A stretch of DNA of 64,000 nucleotides from Montifringilla adamsi. Taxonomy: Eukaryota > Chordata > Aves > Passeriformes > Passeridae. A program made the position numbers and the translations under genes. Position 1 is the stretch's first letter. The number at the start of each line of letters is the position of its first letter. The notes beneath the pieces were generated by a model, which did not search any database, was not told the DNA's origin, and was given only the letters and a program-made list of their open reading frames with translations. Location: assembly GCA_017590115.1 (NCBI GenBank), contig JAGGNK010015114.1:1991307-2055306 (forward strand), given 5' to 3'. Shown here piece by piece: positions 50,701-63,400 of this stretch.

Positions 50701-53700
50701 CCAAGCAAAGACCTCAGCCAACCCTGTTCTAGCTGAGATGAAGATACACCACTGGCCAGAGAGCTGGACAGGGTGAGGTCCCATCCCATGAGCTCTCTGT
50801 GCCCAGGAAATATGAAGTCCTATAAAAAAAGCAGCCATACTAAACTCATGGCTGTTTGCCGAGGACTCACGGTGTTGTGTCGTGTGTCTGTCTCCAACGC
50901 ACAACTCGATGTAACAATAAAAACATTGGAGAAATATTATCATCTTCACAACAGTATAGGCTTTCATTTATACCTTGACAAAGTAAAGCAAATCAAAACA
51001 AAGACAGATATTTTGAAGTTAAATTCACAAATTCTTTCTAAGTACACTTTTCCTTCTGTGCCAGCCTTTCTTCCTATGCCCTCATCCTTGCCAAGTACAA
51101 AAAGCACTTTGGTCAGACTCTGCCTCTTATCACCAAATTGTCCTTTACTATCATCTACTCAGGAACGGTCCCAATAGTTATAAATGGCCTCACACTGTTG
51201 TAAGAAGCTGAGATGTAGCTTCGAGTTGGAGTCTTGAATTTTCTTTTGTTTCCAGTTTTAAGCAGAAAGACAAACTCATTTTCTGTGACCTGCCAAGACA
51301 ACTTGGGACATCAAAACTGACCTTGATTCCCCTCCTATCTTATTTTCTTCAAAGGAGCAGCACTTCTAAAACTTCTGCTAGTGTGGGTTTTGTGAAGGAA
51401 CAGGAGTGTTCCAGTGGTGGGTGGAGTACTGACACTCAGCAGGGCTGAGGCAGCAGGGCCAGCAGCCCCCAGCTGCCAGGAGCACGACGGGGCTGTGCTG
51501 CCTCTGCACGCTGTCCTTGGGCACACACACCCACCAATGCAAATCCTGAACCGACTGCCACCCTCACTCAGCCATTGACCTTGAGTCACTGAACTGCCTT
51601 TGGCTTGGCCGTTCACTCCAAGGGAAGGAATTTAGCTGCACTGGCTTTCTTGGTAGCAGCTGCTTTGTCAGCTGACACCAAGAAAAAAAATAAATTACTG
51701 CTTGTTCTGGGTGGCAAACACAAAATTCCAGAAATAATTACACCTATTGTTTGAAGAGCAGGAACAAAATGCATCTTATTGGTGTTTGCAGATGGAGTGG
51801 TTTGTAAGATTTTGATCTCTAGCTTAGTTTTAATTAATTTCTTTATCTATCTCAGAGCTACCCAGGTAGTTACAACTTTCAGGTTGGCTGGATAAAAGGA
51901 ACAGTAATTACTGAATATATAAAGATTTTTGATCCATTCTATTTGCATTTGTATTTTCATCCTCTAACTATAAATGAGGAGCATGCAAGCAAACTCTTTT
52001 GAGTCTACAGCCGTTGGCCACATATATTGTAATAAGAAACTGACCTAATTCCACTAATCTCAAAGGAAAAGCCCTTATTAACCTTCATGGGCTTCCACTG
52101 GCACAATGGAAGCAGTTGTATTTAGATGAATAGAGCAAGGTTTTCCTCTTCATTCCTGTCTAAATCATGCTTTTCATAAACTACAGATATATTTTGTGTT
52201 AAAAATAAGACAAGGCTGAAGAACAGGACAGTTTTACTGGAAAATCTAAACAAGGCTTACCCAGCTGTACCTTTGAAACCACAAAGAAACTCTCTTCTGT
52301 GATTGCAGGTGTGAAAAAATGTCATTCAAGTCATTTCTATCTAGGTACTAAGTTCAGGATTCTGCATAAATACCTTGTAGGCATTTCTCCTCTTTCGCTG
52401 AAATAAATTTGCACTGACACCTAAAAAAGCCTACCATCTGCTGGGAGCAGGGGAACCCTTATTATTCCTTACCTGAGATGAGCAGGCATGTAAATTCATT
52501 TTTCCCTGAATGTTCTTCACGTTCCTTTGGTTAGAGAGCAAAGCAAAGCCCATGTCACTGAGAAGGTCAAGAGTTATCTACTGAATACTCTTAACATTAG
52601 CAGAATAATTTGGCCTAGAATATTATAAAAGGTCTGGCACAGAGAAAAAAAAAGTTAAGAAAATTTCACTCTTCTTTACCACCTGTGGAAGTCTCAAAGG
52701 TGTCAGAAATTACATAACTGAATACACCAAAAAGTTAAATTTTCAGCTTTCAGTTTAGAGGCACCACTTGTGAGCAAACAAACTGTTTGGTTTGGGTCTT
52801 GATCTTCATAATGAGCCCAAACCTACCAGAGATTTTTATCTGAAAATCTTTTCCTGTACAAAGCATCAAAGCTCCTGCCTTAGCAATGATCAAGTAGATG
52901 TAGTCTCTATCAGCCTCCACTTCCTTATTCTCAATGTCCTCAGTTCCCATCAAAAATGCAGTTCCATCTGCTTTCACTTGCTCTGTCTTTATTTAGGAGA
53001 GTGACATTACTATTGTCTTACACAAGCTGTATTCTGAGGAAGTGTAATTTGTCATCAAGGAAAAAGAATAAAATTCAAAGTCAATCCAGCATCAAAGCAT
53101 CTCCAAAACTGCACTGTTGCACTGAGCTATGCTGCCTGTGCAGAAGTGACTCAGAGCAGAGCCACAAAATTGCTTTATTTCTTTGCCACAGCACAGACCC
53201 TGCAAGGCAGCACATGCCTGGAGGTGAGCAAGGAACCTGAAGAGGAAGCACTACCAAAAGCACATGGGAGTGCCACAGAAATGTCTTCTCAGTTAAGAAA
53301 CACCAAAACATGGAACCTTTCTCAGGGGCTGCATGAAGGAACCATATCAGAGTATTATTGTGAAGGGTTTGGTCCATTCTGCAGTCGTTGTGAAGTGTAG
53401 AGTGTTCTTTAAGAAATTTAGAAATATTTTGGGTTACTGAGACCAGTTTCCTTAAAAATCAGCCACCCTGGCCAATCTGAAAATTCATTAGGAAGTCTTC
53501 CCATTTAGACAACCTGAATCGATCTTGCTCTAGGTAAGATCTTTCCTACATTCTATTAAGGCAGGTAATATTTCCTAATTACTCTTGCTGATCTGAATAA
53601 TTAGGACTTCATTCTTTTCATGAAAAGTTCCCTAACATGTGTGAGCAAAGTGAGTTAATGCCAATTAACCTGCCCTTGAAGTGCTCTATTATCAAAGCAT

Positions 53701-55151
53701 ATGTTTTCAACACATCTTGAGATGCAGCCCCTTCTTTTGCACAGTTATTGACTCCAGTGCTGTGAAAAGGTTCCATTCCTAAATAGGGAGGGGCTCAGAG
53801 AGCATTAGCTGGCAGCAATCACTGACTAGTGTTCTGAAATGTATTTGGGTTTCTTATCTGTTACACAGTCTCACTGGTTTGTAATCCTCTCTAGGCCCTT
53901 CTGTTTAACATACAAGAGAAAAGAATCTCTCCTTCTCCTGGAATGTAAATGGTTCACTGTGGCACAGGTCCCCCCCACATTCCAGCCATGTGCATTAGTT
54001 ATCATTTTCTATACAACAGGGCAAGGACAGCCTTTATTAGTACATGGCAGTTCACCAGACAGCACACCTGTCTGTGCTTGATTTCCAAGTGAGACTTTGT
54101 GCCAGGTCACCATCCCACACTCATAAATTCTGGGAGGAGATACTATACCAAGCCTGGCCATTCATTTTTCATTAAAATAGTTTTTGTTTTTTATTTCCTC
54201 ATATATCTCTACCCAGAGTGAGAAAACACGTGAGTCTCACAGCCCATCCTGACCTCACCACAGCTGAAGGGTGCTGTGACACAGTTCTGCTGAAGAGAAG
54301 CGCTCCACTATTCCTACCAATTAAACACCAGAAAGGAGAAGTACATGAAAGGAGATATGGAAGGCTATAAAGAAGACCTAAGGATTTCCAGGTTTTCTTT
54401 TTCTGTGGTGCTAATGATACTATGCAAGGAGTCACATTTTTTCACTAAATGCAAGCTTTACCTCTCTCAGGCTACACATAACACTAGAAATCCTCAGGAG
54501 CACTGCAAATTGAGGCCAAAAATCCTGTTCATCACACTAAGACAGAAAATGTCCCACATACATTTACCAGGCTCTGCCCTGCACTCTGCCCAGGAACCAT
54601 GTGAGATACAGTCCCCAGAGCCAGCAGGGCCAGCTGTGTCCTTATATACTTTTGTCTTTTAAAAAATTACTCCTGATCAAACTGGTGCTCTCAAAATATT
54701 TCAGAAGAGACAAGATAAATGTTTATGCCATTCTAAAGTCCCCAGTGCAGGATGCTGGCTGTAGACGACACTACCAGGTGCTGAAAATGCTCTGCCAGTT
54801 TCTCCAGTTGTTTCTAGACCTGCTCTGGATCATGTGCCATGTGCTGCCTTACACTGAATCCTCAATTTTGATTTCCTGCCTAATTGCTCAATTCAGCATT
54901 CATTTGCTACCAGAGCCTTTGCCAGGCTACCATGTGTTTTTCTATCATTCTGCTTCACTGGTAGAACTGGTTGAACAAACAGTCCATAACTCATTCACAT
55001 TTCCACATCTAAAATGCCCAGTTTGGTCCAGAAAAATATGTAAAGATCCTATAATACTAATTTTTGGTACCTGTTTGTATTTGATTAAATAAGCTTAAAT
55101 ATCTTCTCTTGTGCACCTCTTTCAGAAGGTGCTTAATTATTGTTCTCTAAT
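47771..55151. other. Unique non-coding stretch
   Basis: About 7.4 kb with no recognised repeat family. It holds a perfect hairpin at 48346-48384, a speculative two-exon coding candidate at 49951-50471 and a 75-codon minus frame at 52750-52977 (both discussed as findings). The 163-codon plus frame at 54601-55092 has no recognisable domain, and its length is not exceptional for a window this large. Confidence 0.5.
48346..48384. repeat. Perfect 13-bp hairpin
   Basis: TTTGCCTGCAGCA and TGCTGCAGGCAAA are exact complements around a 13-base loop. The stem is too short for a typical microRNA precursor unless the imperfect flanks also pair. Confidence 0.88.
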
Positions 55152-55451
55152 TGATGCTATTGAGTCAGGGATGGACAGAATGACTCCATGGTTCAGAAGG
55201 TGAAAAGAGAGAATACTTTATTAAGAGGTAGTGTCCTTTCATAACCAGGATCACTGAGGTGAAATCTGATTGGTCTCTAAGTAAAAACCTTTCACACTAT
55301 TGGTGTACTATGAATAGCACACTTTGAAGGTATGTATCTATAAACAACATGAACAGAAAAAGAAATAATAATTGTTTTCATTCTTCCTCTCTAAGTTTCC
55401 CAGGCCTGAAGCCTGGGAGAATTCTCTTCAACTGAACTGAGAATCTCTGCA
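55152..55451 (-). mobile_element. Probable endogenous retrovirus LTR, minus strand
   Basis: The look is that of an LTR read backwards. TTTATT at 55217-55222 (AATAAA on the minus strand) lies near the left end. Two inverted CCAAT boxes follow (ATTGG at 55270 and 55300). The right part, with AAGTTTCCCAGGCCTGAAGC and a TTCTCTTCAACTGAACTGAG block, resembles bird LTR sequence I have seen. Taking TG at 55152 and CA at 55450-55451 as ends gives 300 bp, flanked by TCTAAT and TTTAAT, a 6-bp duplication with one mismatch. The boundaries are uncertain because the terminal inverted repeat is only TG/CA. Confidence 0.5.
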
Positions 55452-56689
55452 TTTAATCATCTCCATTGTTTCTATCCAAATATGCAACAATGGGCACTAG
55501 AAACTGAGGCTGAAGCTGCTGTGGCTATGAAAGGTTCATTGATTTCAAGTGGAAACACACTTTTATTGAGAAAAATTCTTGGTTCATCAAGTTCAAGCCC
55601 TTATTCCTGATAATCTGAAAATAGCACCAAGTAAATACAGAAAAGGAGCTCCCATGTGCAAAGTGATCAGTTCAAGAATAAGCCTCAGGGAAAGTTCTTT
55701 CCTTCAGGCTGAACCATGATTCCACAGATAGAAGCAATCTACAGTTCAGATCACAAACTAACCCTTCCTGCCCTAAACTGCAGAGCCCTTCCATGTTGCA
55801 GTGGAAATAGCTGACAGCAAAGTCCAGGGTAAGGAAACAAAAAGGGCCTTTGCATAGTATCCACAGATGTTTAATTCAGCTGCGCAGTGAGATGTTCAGG
55901 GTCCAAAGTGGGGACTCATGGGGAGAGTCCAGGTTTCTGTGACTGGAGCTTTAGGGCTGCCCAGTGGTCTTGGGGCAGTACAAAGATGAGGGCCAGTGGG
56001 GGAATAGGGAGGGACATGAGAACAAGGGAAGGAGCCAATGAAGCTTCTTGTGTCTCTCTAACCCAGGGGATGCTCTCAGGGTCCCCACAGGTCCAAAAGA
56101 AAATCTGGGTGCATGCAGACACAGAAAGCCGTGCCAGTAGTGCCTACATACCAAGGGCAACTGAGGCACCACGCCTCCGGAGAGCCATGCTCAGTGTCCT
56201 TCCCAGTTAGTTTTCTGTGAGCCTATAAATATTGTGTTCCACAGTTTTATTAATTATGTCAGCCTTGAACCAAGCCTCTTGAATCCATCTTTCTTGGGAT
56301 GCCTAACTTCAGAGAAACTGCTTTGAATAAAACTGTATTTGACCATTTACCACTGGTAATCAGGCAGAAGATTGTGAGAGCGAAAGCATGTGCAAACTGA
56401 TATATCTCAATTAACCTTGAGAATAATCCCTCTCAATGAGTTTGCATATATTCAACCCTTCTCTTTGTATAATGAATATATACTTTCTCCTATATAGTTT
56501 GAAGACAGAAAGAATTTTTACCTAGATAGTAATTCAGTCAGTATCACTATGAACACCTTAATGCATAAAATGCTCTTTATTGTACTAAAAGAACTAACTA
56601 CAACAACCATAAAACATTAATTTACTATCTTGATGTCAGAAAATCCAGTTCATTCACTTTACCACTATTCACTTCACCACTGTTTCTTC
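55452..56689. other. Unique non-coding stretch
   Basis: A GC-richer patch at 55880-56210 carries overlapping frames on both strands (up to 107 codons) that match no family. The rest is AT-rich and shows nothing recognisable. Confidence 0.5.
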
Positions 56690-57815
56690 TATTTTCTTTA
56701 TTCCATAGTCTGAGGGAACTGGCTGAGATCGTTGCAGGCCAGTCTGCATAACCTTTGAGAAAGATGATGGTCACTGGGAGAGGACCAGAAGAAAGAGAAA
56801 CACCAGTCATTTTTTCAAGGGAAGAAGCAAGAGCCAGGAGCTACAGGCTGACCTGCCTCACCTCACTCACAGGGAAGGTGGTGCAGCAAATAATCCTGAA
56901 AACCACTTCCAAACAGAAAGGACAAAAAGGTGATCGGCAGTAGTTAGCACGGATTTAGAGAGGGGGAATTACATTTGCACAGAGTGATGACCTTGTGTGA
57001 CAAAAAGGGTGGCTGGTGGACGAGGGGAGGCAGCAGATATGGTGAGACATGGGCAAGCCTTTCAGCACAGTGCCCTGTAACATCCTCATGGACGAAGTGA
57101 GCAGCTTCGGAGGGGTAAGCAGACAATGTGCTGCATTCGCTCAGGTGTCAGGCTCAAAGGGCTGTGGCCAGAGGCACAAAGTCCAGCTGGACACCGGTCA
57201 CTAGCAGAGTACCCCAGAGTACTGGGACCAGTACAGGAGATGATGGGACAGCACCTCTGCGAGCCTGCAGGTGCTACGGGGGGAGGAATGGCCCATGGAC
57301 CAGATGGACCCTGAGGGGATGGAGAAAGGGGTCCACAGGAACATGGTAAAGTTCAACCAAGTTCTCTGTAGCTGAGGAGGGTTAAACAAGCCAGCACAGA
57401 CCACAGGGTCTAAATGGCTAGAAAGCAGCTATGCAGAAACATGAGCATAGCAGAAAGAGTCCATGAAAGTGCCACTGGAACACTGATCATATAAAAAAAG
57501 GCAAAAAGAACTGGCATTGTTCAGTCCTGAGCAGAGAAAGCTTCAGAGGGACTTTGTGAACACCTGAGGAGGGAGAAAGAAAATGAACATAGATCTTTTT
57601 CAGAGACTCGGACAAGAGGCAATTTCCATTGAAATTTTCATTTAAAACATACAATAAAGCTGTTTTATTGTAAGGGTTGTTGAACACTAGAACGGGTTGC
57701 CTAGAGATGGTTGTGGGGGCCTATCCTTAGAGATAATCAGAACCTGAGTGCCCTAGTTGAGCAGGGTGGTGGGACAAAAATCTCCAAGGTCTCTTCTGGC
57801 CCCCATGACTCTGGG
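56690..57815 (+). pseudogene. Decayed CR1 LINE with reverse transcriptase remnants, plus strand
   Basis: Translated blocks follow the CR1 reverse transcriptase in order. YRLTCLTSLTGKVVQQIIL (about 56842-56898) corresponds to the block normally reading YRPVSLTSVPGKVMEQILL. A stop then follows at 56941-56943. The region 56995-57100 holds decayed forms of the LVDEG and FDTVS-N-IL blocks. GTKSSWTPVTSRVPQ (57173-57217) corresponds to the block normally reading GTKSSWRPVTSGVPQ. The FADD region is not recognisable. The 3' end has AACGGGTTGCCTAGAGATGG and AAGGTCTCTTCTGGCCCCCA, the degenerate CR1 3' terminus. Several frameshifts and stops make it non-functional. The left boundary is approximate. Confidence 0.85.
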
Positions 57816-60275
57816 AAAAACAAGGCAATGGACAGCACGTTCATCTTTGTCCACTCAAAGAATAGTTGGTGAAGGAGACAGACCTGAACACAGCAAGATG
57901 AAAGTGATTTACAAAATAACATTTGCTCTGGCTGACACATCAAGCCTGGCATAGCTGCACTGCAGCCTCAAAGCAGAAGCACCAGCCAAACCTCCCTCTC
58001 CTTCTGGCTGCTCTGTCAAAAGCAGGGAAGTTTCTGGCTAACTGAAAATACATCAGTGAACTGAATTTCTTTCCTTCCAAACACAGAAGGTTATTGTACA
58101 AAGAGGTGTTAAGAGAATATTTTATCTTTATCAAACATCTACATTAGCTTTCAGTGAAATGTCCAAATGAACAACAAGTCTCAAAATATATATTCTCAGG
58201 GGCATCCTAAATCATAAAAAACTAGCTTCTTGCATGAAATTTTCAGTGTGTTTTCATGGTCAATTCACCAGCACTCAAAGTCTGATACCCCACGTAAACT
58301 TTGGTACTGTTCAGAAGTGATTGCTCAACTGTTCCTTAATTCTTTGTACACACATGTCCACTATATAAACACAATACATTAAATAATAATAAACACAGCT
58401 GCTCCTCCACAGAGTGCTGCCGAATATGAGGAGACTGATCCTTTCATAAAGCTCTACCAAAAGCACAATCTACACCCTAGGACAAAGGCTGCAGACAGGC
58501 AAAAGTTCAGAGCAAGATTTTAAAACTTCTTATCAAATATTAAAACTGCCTAAAATCAAATGCCTAATTACAGGACATAATATCAAATATTCAAACATCT
58601 CTGCATTATTATGCAAAGAGAATTAGAAAGGTTAAAAAATTATTTTGTCATTTTAATCTGAATTTGAAGAGGTTGGGATTTTTTTCTCTCTTACAGATCA
58701 GCTAAAAGTCTGCCAGAAAGGCCAGGAAAGAACAAGGTAAGGAGCAAATAAACGGAAGAAACAGTGGAAATATGTCTGAATAATTTATTTTCCCCATATT
58801 ATTTAAATTAAATTAACAACTTATTCTGTTGTGTGTTGGTTGCCTTTTTTTTGTTCACTGCTTTTAAGTACTAGTCCGTTTCTTCATGTGATACCAAAAT
58901 TATGAAATCTCCAGATTTAGACCTCCATATTTTGCTTAAAAATGTATGAAGCAGTAGGTCGCTGCAATTACTGTGAGTTTTCCAGCCCAGAATAAGGAAT
59001 GTGTGGATCTACCTGGTGACAAGTGACAGGGTTAGAATGACAAAGCCACTATTTTTCAGAAGAATTCACACATATGTGGCATGCCATTGTACGACTATTC
59101 TGACAGATTTTTCTAAATTGGCATACAATTTGGCATGTCATTGGCATGCCATCCCTCAAGGAGATTTATGCTCATAAATCCAAACAGACAAAATTTTACA
59201 TCCCACTTCTTTCCCACAAAAGTAAGTTTGGGTGAAGTGGCAACCTTTAGTGAAACAGCCATCTTTTCAAAAGTCATCACAGGAGTCAGTTAAATTTACA
59301 GCTGGCTCTGACTTAATCTTGACATCGTGAGCATGTCATTAAAATGGGGAGACGTATCTACATATGGAGATTAACTCCAACAGGTGAAAGCAAATGACAC
59401 AACTGACTATGCATTTGACAACTGCAGTGCCTCGGGATAAATGTCACGACGTGTACAGAGACAGCCAGTGGGATAACCATCTGCGATGGCTGAGTACAAG
59501 GGAGGGAGAGCACAGCAGAAGCCAGTCCCCCAGGTTACCCCAGGCCAGCAGAGGGGAGCAGCACTGCTCCCCCAAAGGTGTGGTGGGACACAGCGTGTCT
59601 CAGAGCTCGTGCCTGCTCCAGAGGCAATGTTCAGGCGCTTTGCCCTCGCTGCTGTCCGCCCTGCGCACTCCGGACCCCGCCGAGGGCAGAGGCGCTGCCT
59701 GCTCACAGCTGCCCGGCCCCGGTGGCTGCCAGGGCTCCCTTGTGGGGCTGTGGACAGGCACAGCCTGAGCAGCACAACCCAGCAGCTACAAAAAATGACA
59801 GGGGGTATTGCAGAGCACAGTGCACCTGCCTGCCCGAGCTGAGAGGACGCTGAGAAATGAGCCCATACATGACTAATGCTGTAAGATTTAAAACACTGCA
59901 CTACTTTGGGTTGTCGCAGTTCATCAGAATGTGCACATCTTCTCACACTTACACCGCAGAACACCTCCAAAACCCAGAGAAGAAGGTGACTTAGTCCTGG
60001 GGCAGGCACAGCTCTGCACAAATGCCTAATACGACATGAAATTAATACCAAACTACACCCAACAAATTCAGCTGGTGTTCAGCTAATATTGTAAACATAC
60101 TAAACTTAGATAGTTTAGTTCTTTATGTTTCCACCACCTGGCGTATAACTAATGACGCTGCCTAGCTCTGGTGAATGCGGGTTTAATTCTGACAGACTTC
60201 TTGGAGCAGGCTGCAATCCATGCAATCCACGTTCCTGCTGCTCAGCCGCTGCAGTGCCTCGGAGTCACCGGGCCT
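57816..60275. other. Unique non-coding stretch with a GC-rich patch
   Basis: 57816-59380 is AT-rich with nothing recognisable apart from a cluster of TGGCATG words at 59087-59151. From about 59440 to 59860 the sequence is GC-rich with locally frequent CpG (for example around 59630-59690). It holds the longest open frame of the window (214 codons, minus, 59407-60051) together with overlapping plus frames of 91-124 codons, which suggests a composition effect. Confidence 0.5.
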
Positions 60276-60447
60276 GGCACAGCACCGAGTCCCTCGGTGC
60301 AGCAGGGCATCTGCACAGGCCACACACATTGCTCATGGAGAGCTAAATGTTGAGTGCGCTGCCCAGAGGCACAGCACCGAGTCCCTCGGTGCAGCAGGGG
60401 ATCTGCACAGGCCACACACATTGCTCATGTTGAGTGCGCTGCCCAGA
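60276..60447 (+). repeat. 92-bp tandem duplication
   Basis: Copy one is 60276-60367 and copy two 60368-60447. Both begin GGCACAGCACCGAGTCCCTC and end TGCGCTGCCCAGA. They differ by one substitution (GGGCATC versus GGGGATC) and by a 12-base segment (GAGAGCTAAATG) present only in copy one and bordered by an ATG microhomology. Each copy contains the perfect hairpin GCACCGAG-TCC-CTCGGTGC. Confidence 0.95.
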
Positions 60448-63400
60448 AGTACAGAGTACTTCCCCACAGGCAGATCACAGAGACTTCAGTGCCGTCCCAG
60501 CTGAATCCTGACAAGAGAAGTTCCTGCTTTTCTGTAGTACAGCCTAGGAACAGATACACAATATCGCAAGCGTAAGATCTGCTCTGCTCACAGTGCAACT
60601 TTCTCATCACCTCTAAATACTGCGAGGGTGTCACAAGGCTCCTGCACACACCATGTAGTACTGCGCTGAAGCTGCAGAAATGCTCGCTGGCAAATCAAAC
60701 GACACACACACTTGCACACCGCTGTGTTTTGTGATTTTGCCTTTGTTGCCACCCCCCTGCCCTTGCTCTCTCTGTCCATACAATCACAGACGGTATCAGT
60801 AGCAGCAGTGAGTGTTTTACACTGCTTCCATCCATTCCACTGCCTGAGCTTCAGCACGTCCCGGGATAGCAATGCTACTGTTATAAGGGTTTCTGTCTCC
60901 CTTCCTAACTCTATAGAGTTAACTATGATTTTAGAGCAGGAAAGCTCCCTGTGCTTCTGACAAAAGACTGTATTTAGGATTGGCACTGAAAAATGCAAAT
61001 AGACATTACAGAGGCTATTTATTAGGTAATAAATATTAGAAGTATTAAAAAAAACCAATATAAAAGCCTGAAGAAAAATCAGATTTTGACAGTTTTTTAA
61101 CCTATAAAAATGTTTTGATAGAGAAGACTCTCACTGCCTACCCACTGAAGCATAAATTACTCCTTTTTTTAATATCTTGACAAAAGTGGAATATAAAGAT
61201 CATTATTTACATTAGGAGGCCTGATGCCTTATGCTTCATTGAATTTGAAGAACTGAATTGCCCACTTGAATGATCTCTAGTAAAAAAAGATCACTATAAA
61301 ACTTTCCAATAGATTAATAAAGCTAAAAAACTGTTAATTTTCCAGTACTATTGAAGAAAAATATATTGGGTTCAAATCAGAAATTGCAAAAGCAAATCCT
61401 GACACATGAAAGAGTGAGGGGAAGAAATGTAGGCCTGCAGAATTCAAGTACACCATCACAAGACTCATTTTGCTCCTTTCAACAAAGGTGACAAGGGCAG
61501 AGAAGTTTCAGAAATTCCCTAGCCAAACCAGGTGCCTTGAAAACCAACAAGCTATCAATCCTGCAACTTCTGCGAGCTGCTGAAGATACAATCCAGGTAA
61601 TACTCCTACCCACTGTCACGTTTCTACAAAGCCATGAAAAAAAAAATAATTAAAGTCTACACATCTTCAACAAACCATACAATAAAATTAATCTCGAGTT
61701 TAATGGAGGACTTCAAACATTATGTTAAGCCAAAAAGTTATCACCCCATAGTACCACACTAGCAGCACAAGTCTCATGTATTTGGCAGAGTCCATTAAAC
61801 ACAAGGACCTCATCTACAGAATACTGACCTTATATTATGCAAGTAAACCGAAAGATAACAAATATTTTAAATTTAAATAAATTTGAGCCAGGAAATACAG
61901 ATTTAAAATATAGATATGACAAGCACTGGTCATATTCCAGAAACATACCTTTTTATTATTTGGAGATTCCCCCACATACTCATTCTTATTTTCCTGGATT
62001 AATGGTTTAAAAGTGGGTTACCTCCTCAAACAGCTGAGCTATAACAACAAACAGCTGCCAACCCTACCAGCTGCATATGGAGAACAGGAAGGGCTCAGAC
62101 ACCTGAGAATGGTTCCCCCACTGAGGAACCAAGGAATTTAGCCAAGCTCCTGCCTTGCTGCAGACAAGCACCAGCCTTACCCAGAGCAAAGGGGCTGTTT
62201 AGGTCCCAAGCATCAGCGTGGTGCTGATCCGATGCAATGATCTGAGAGCCCAGAGAGCCTAAGAAACAACCTTAGAGTGCAGCCATCCCAAGCATTCCCA
62301 TTTCATTATTTGGTTTGGTTTCCTGAGAACTAATACTGTCTTTATTCCAAAAATGCCCAGTTGGAAGTATATGAGAAGCAGCACCTAAAAGCCAGCAATA
62401 ACAGCCTGATGGGCTGGAGAACACTGACTTCTTTCCCTAGATGAGAACAGTTTCTTGAAAAGACACTGCTGCATGTTCACAAACTCCCCTTCCCTAGACC
62501 ATTTCCCTGCCCCTTGAAAGTCATATTTAAACAAAAGAAGATTTTACTGGGATTTTTATGGTCTATGTTCCCATTATAATCAAATTAATTACATTTTCTA
62601 GAAGACCTTTTATTGCCACTGTGAAAAGGCAACTCAGCTCACATTACTAGGCATTTTATAATGGGAAATATGCTGGGAATATTTTATATTCTCTTTTGGG
62701 AAAATACAAGGTTTCAGACAAAACTACTGTACTTATTTATGCAGAAACGTGATATTTTGGGTGAGGCCCTTTTATCATAATAACACATAGAGGCCTTGGA
62801 TAGTTAAATTTATGTAGAAAACTATTTTATAATTTTTAAAAAATCTGTCTTTGTTGATGCAGCTCTATATCACTGTTATTCACAAACTAATGAAAATCAC
62901 TAAGTGCCCTTAATAAAAGATTTCTATGAGTTACCCTATTTAGATGATGTACTGAGACCTATCTTTAAAACCATTTCTAAGTTGCTACTATTTTTAAACA
63001 TTGATCTAAAAGTTTCAATAATGAGCTGAGAGACTGGTATAAACAAGCCAGAGAAAATGTACAATAGAACAAATATCAATCAGAATTCTAGAGTATTTTG
63101 AAACTTAAAAGAATTGAAAACACACTGTATCCAGAAATTGGTTTTCTATGCTTTGATTCCTTTTAGATGGTTTTCTATAGTCTCTTAATTTTTTTTCTAG
63201 TATTCTCTAAAAATGAAATCCATTCAAAAAATAATAGTTATATTTAGCAGCCTCACCTTCTAGAAGAGCTATAAGTTAAGGACTAAAGTTCATTATGAAT
63301 TGAATGCTAAGGTGTAATTGTCGTCCTTTTATTCAAATATTCTACAGTACTGTGAAATTATACTGCCAACTACAGCTGCAGCCCAAATCTGTGAGGGACA

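Noticed and set aside
54601..55092. 163-codon plus-strand open frame
   Set aside because: No family resemblance, no splice-site context and no CpG or promoter signal. A frame of this length is expected a few times by chance in 64 kb read in six frames.
59407..60051. 214-codon open frame on the minus strand, the longest in the window
   Set aside because: It lies in GC-rich sequence where stops are rare, overlaps other long frames on the opposite strand, and its protein has low-complexity Cys/Arg/Ala-rich character without a recognisable domain.
60588..61058. 156-codon minus frame
   Set aside because: No family resemblance and no gene context; within the range of chance.
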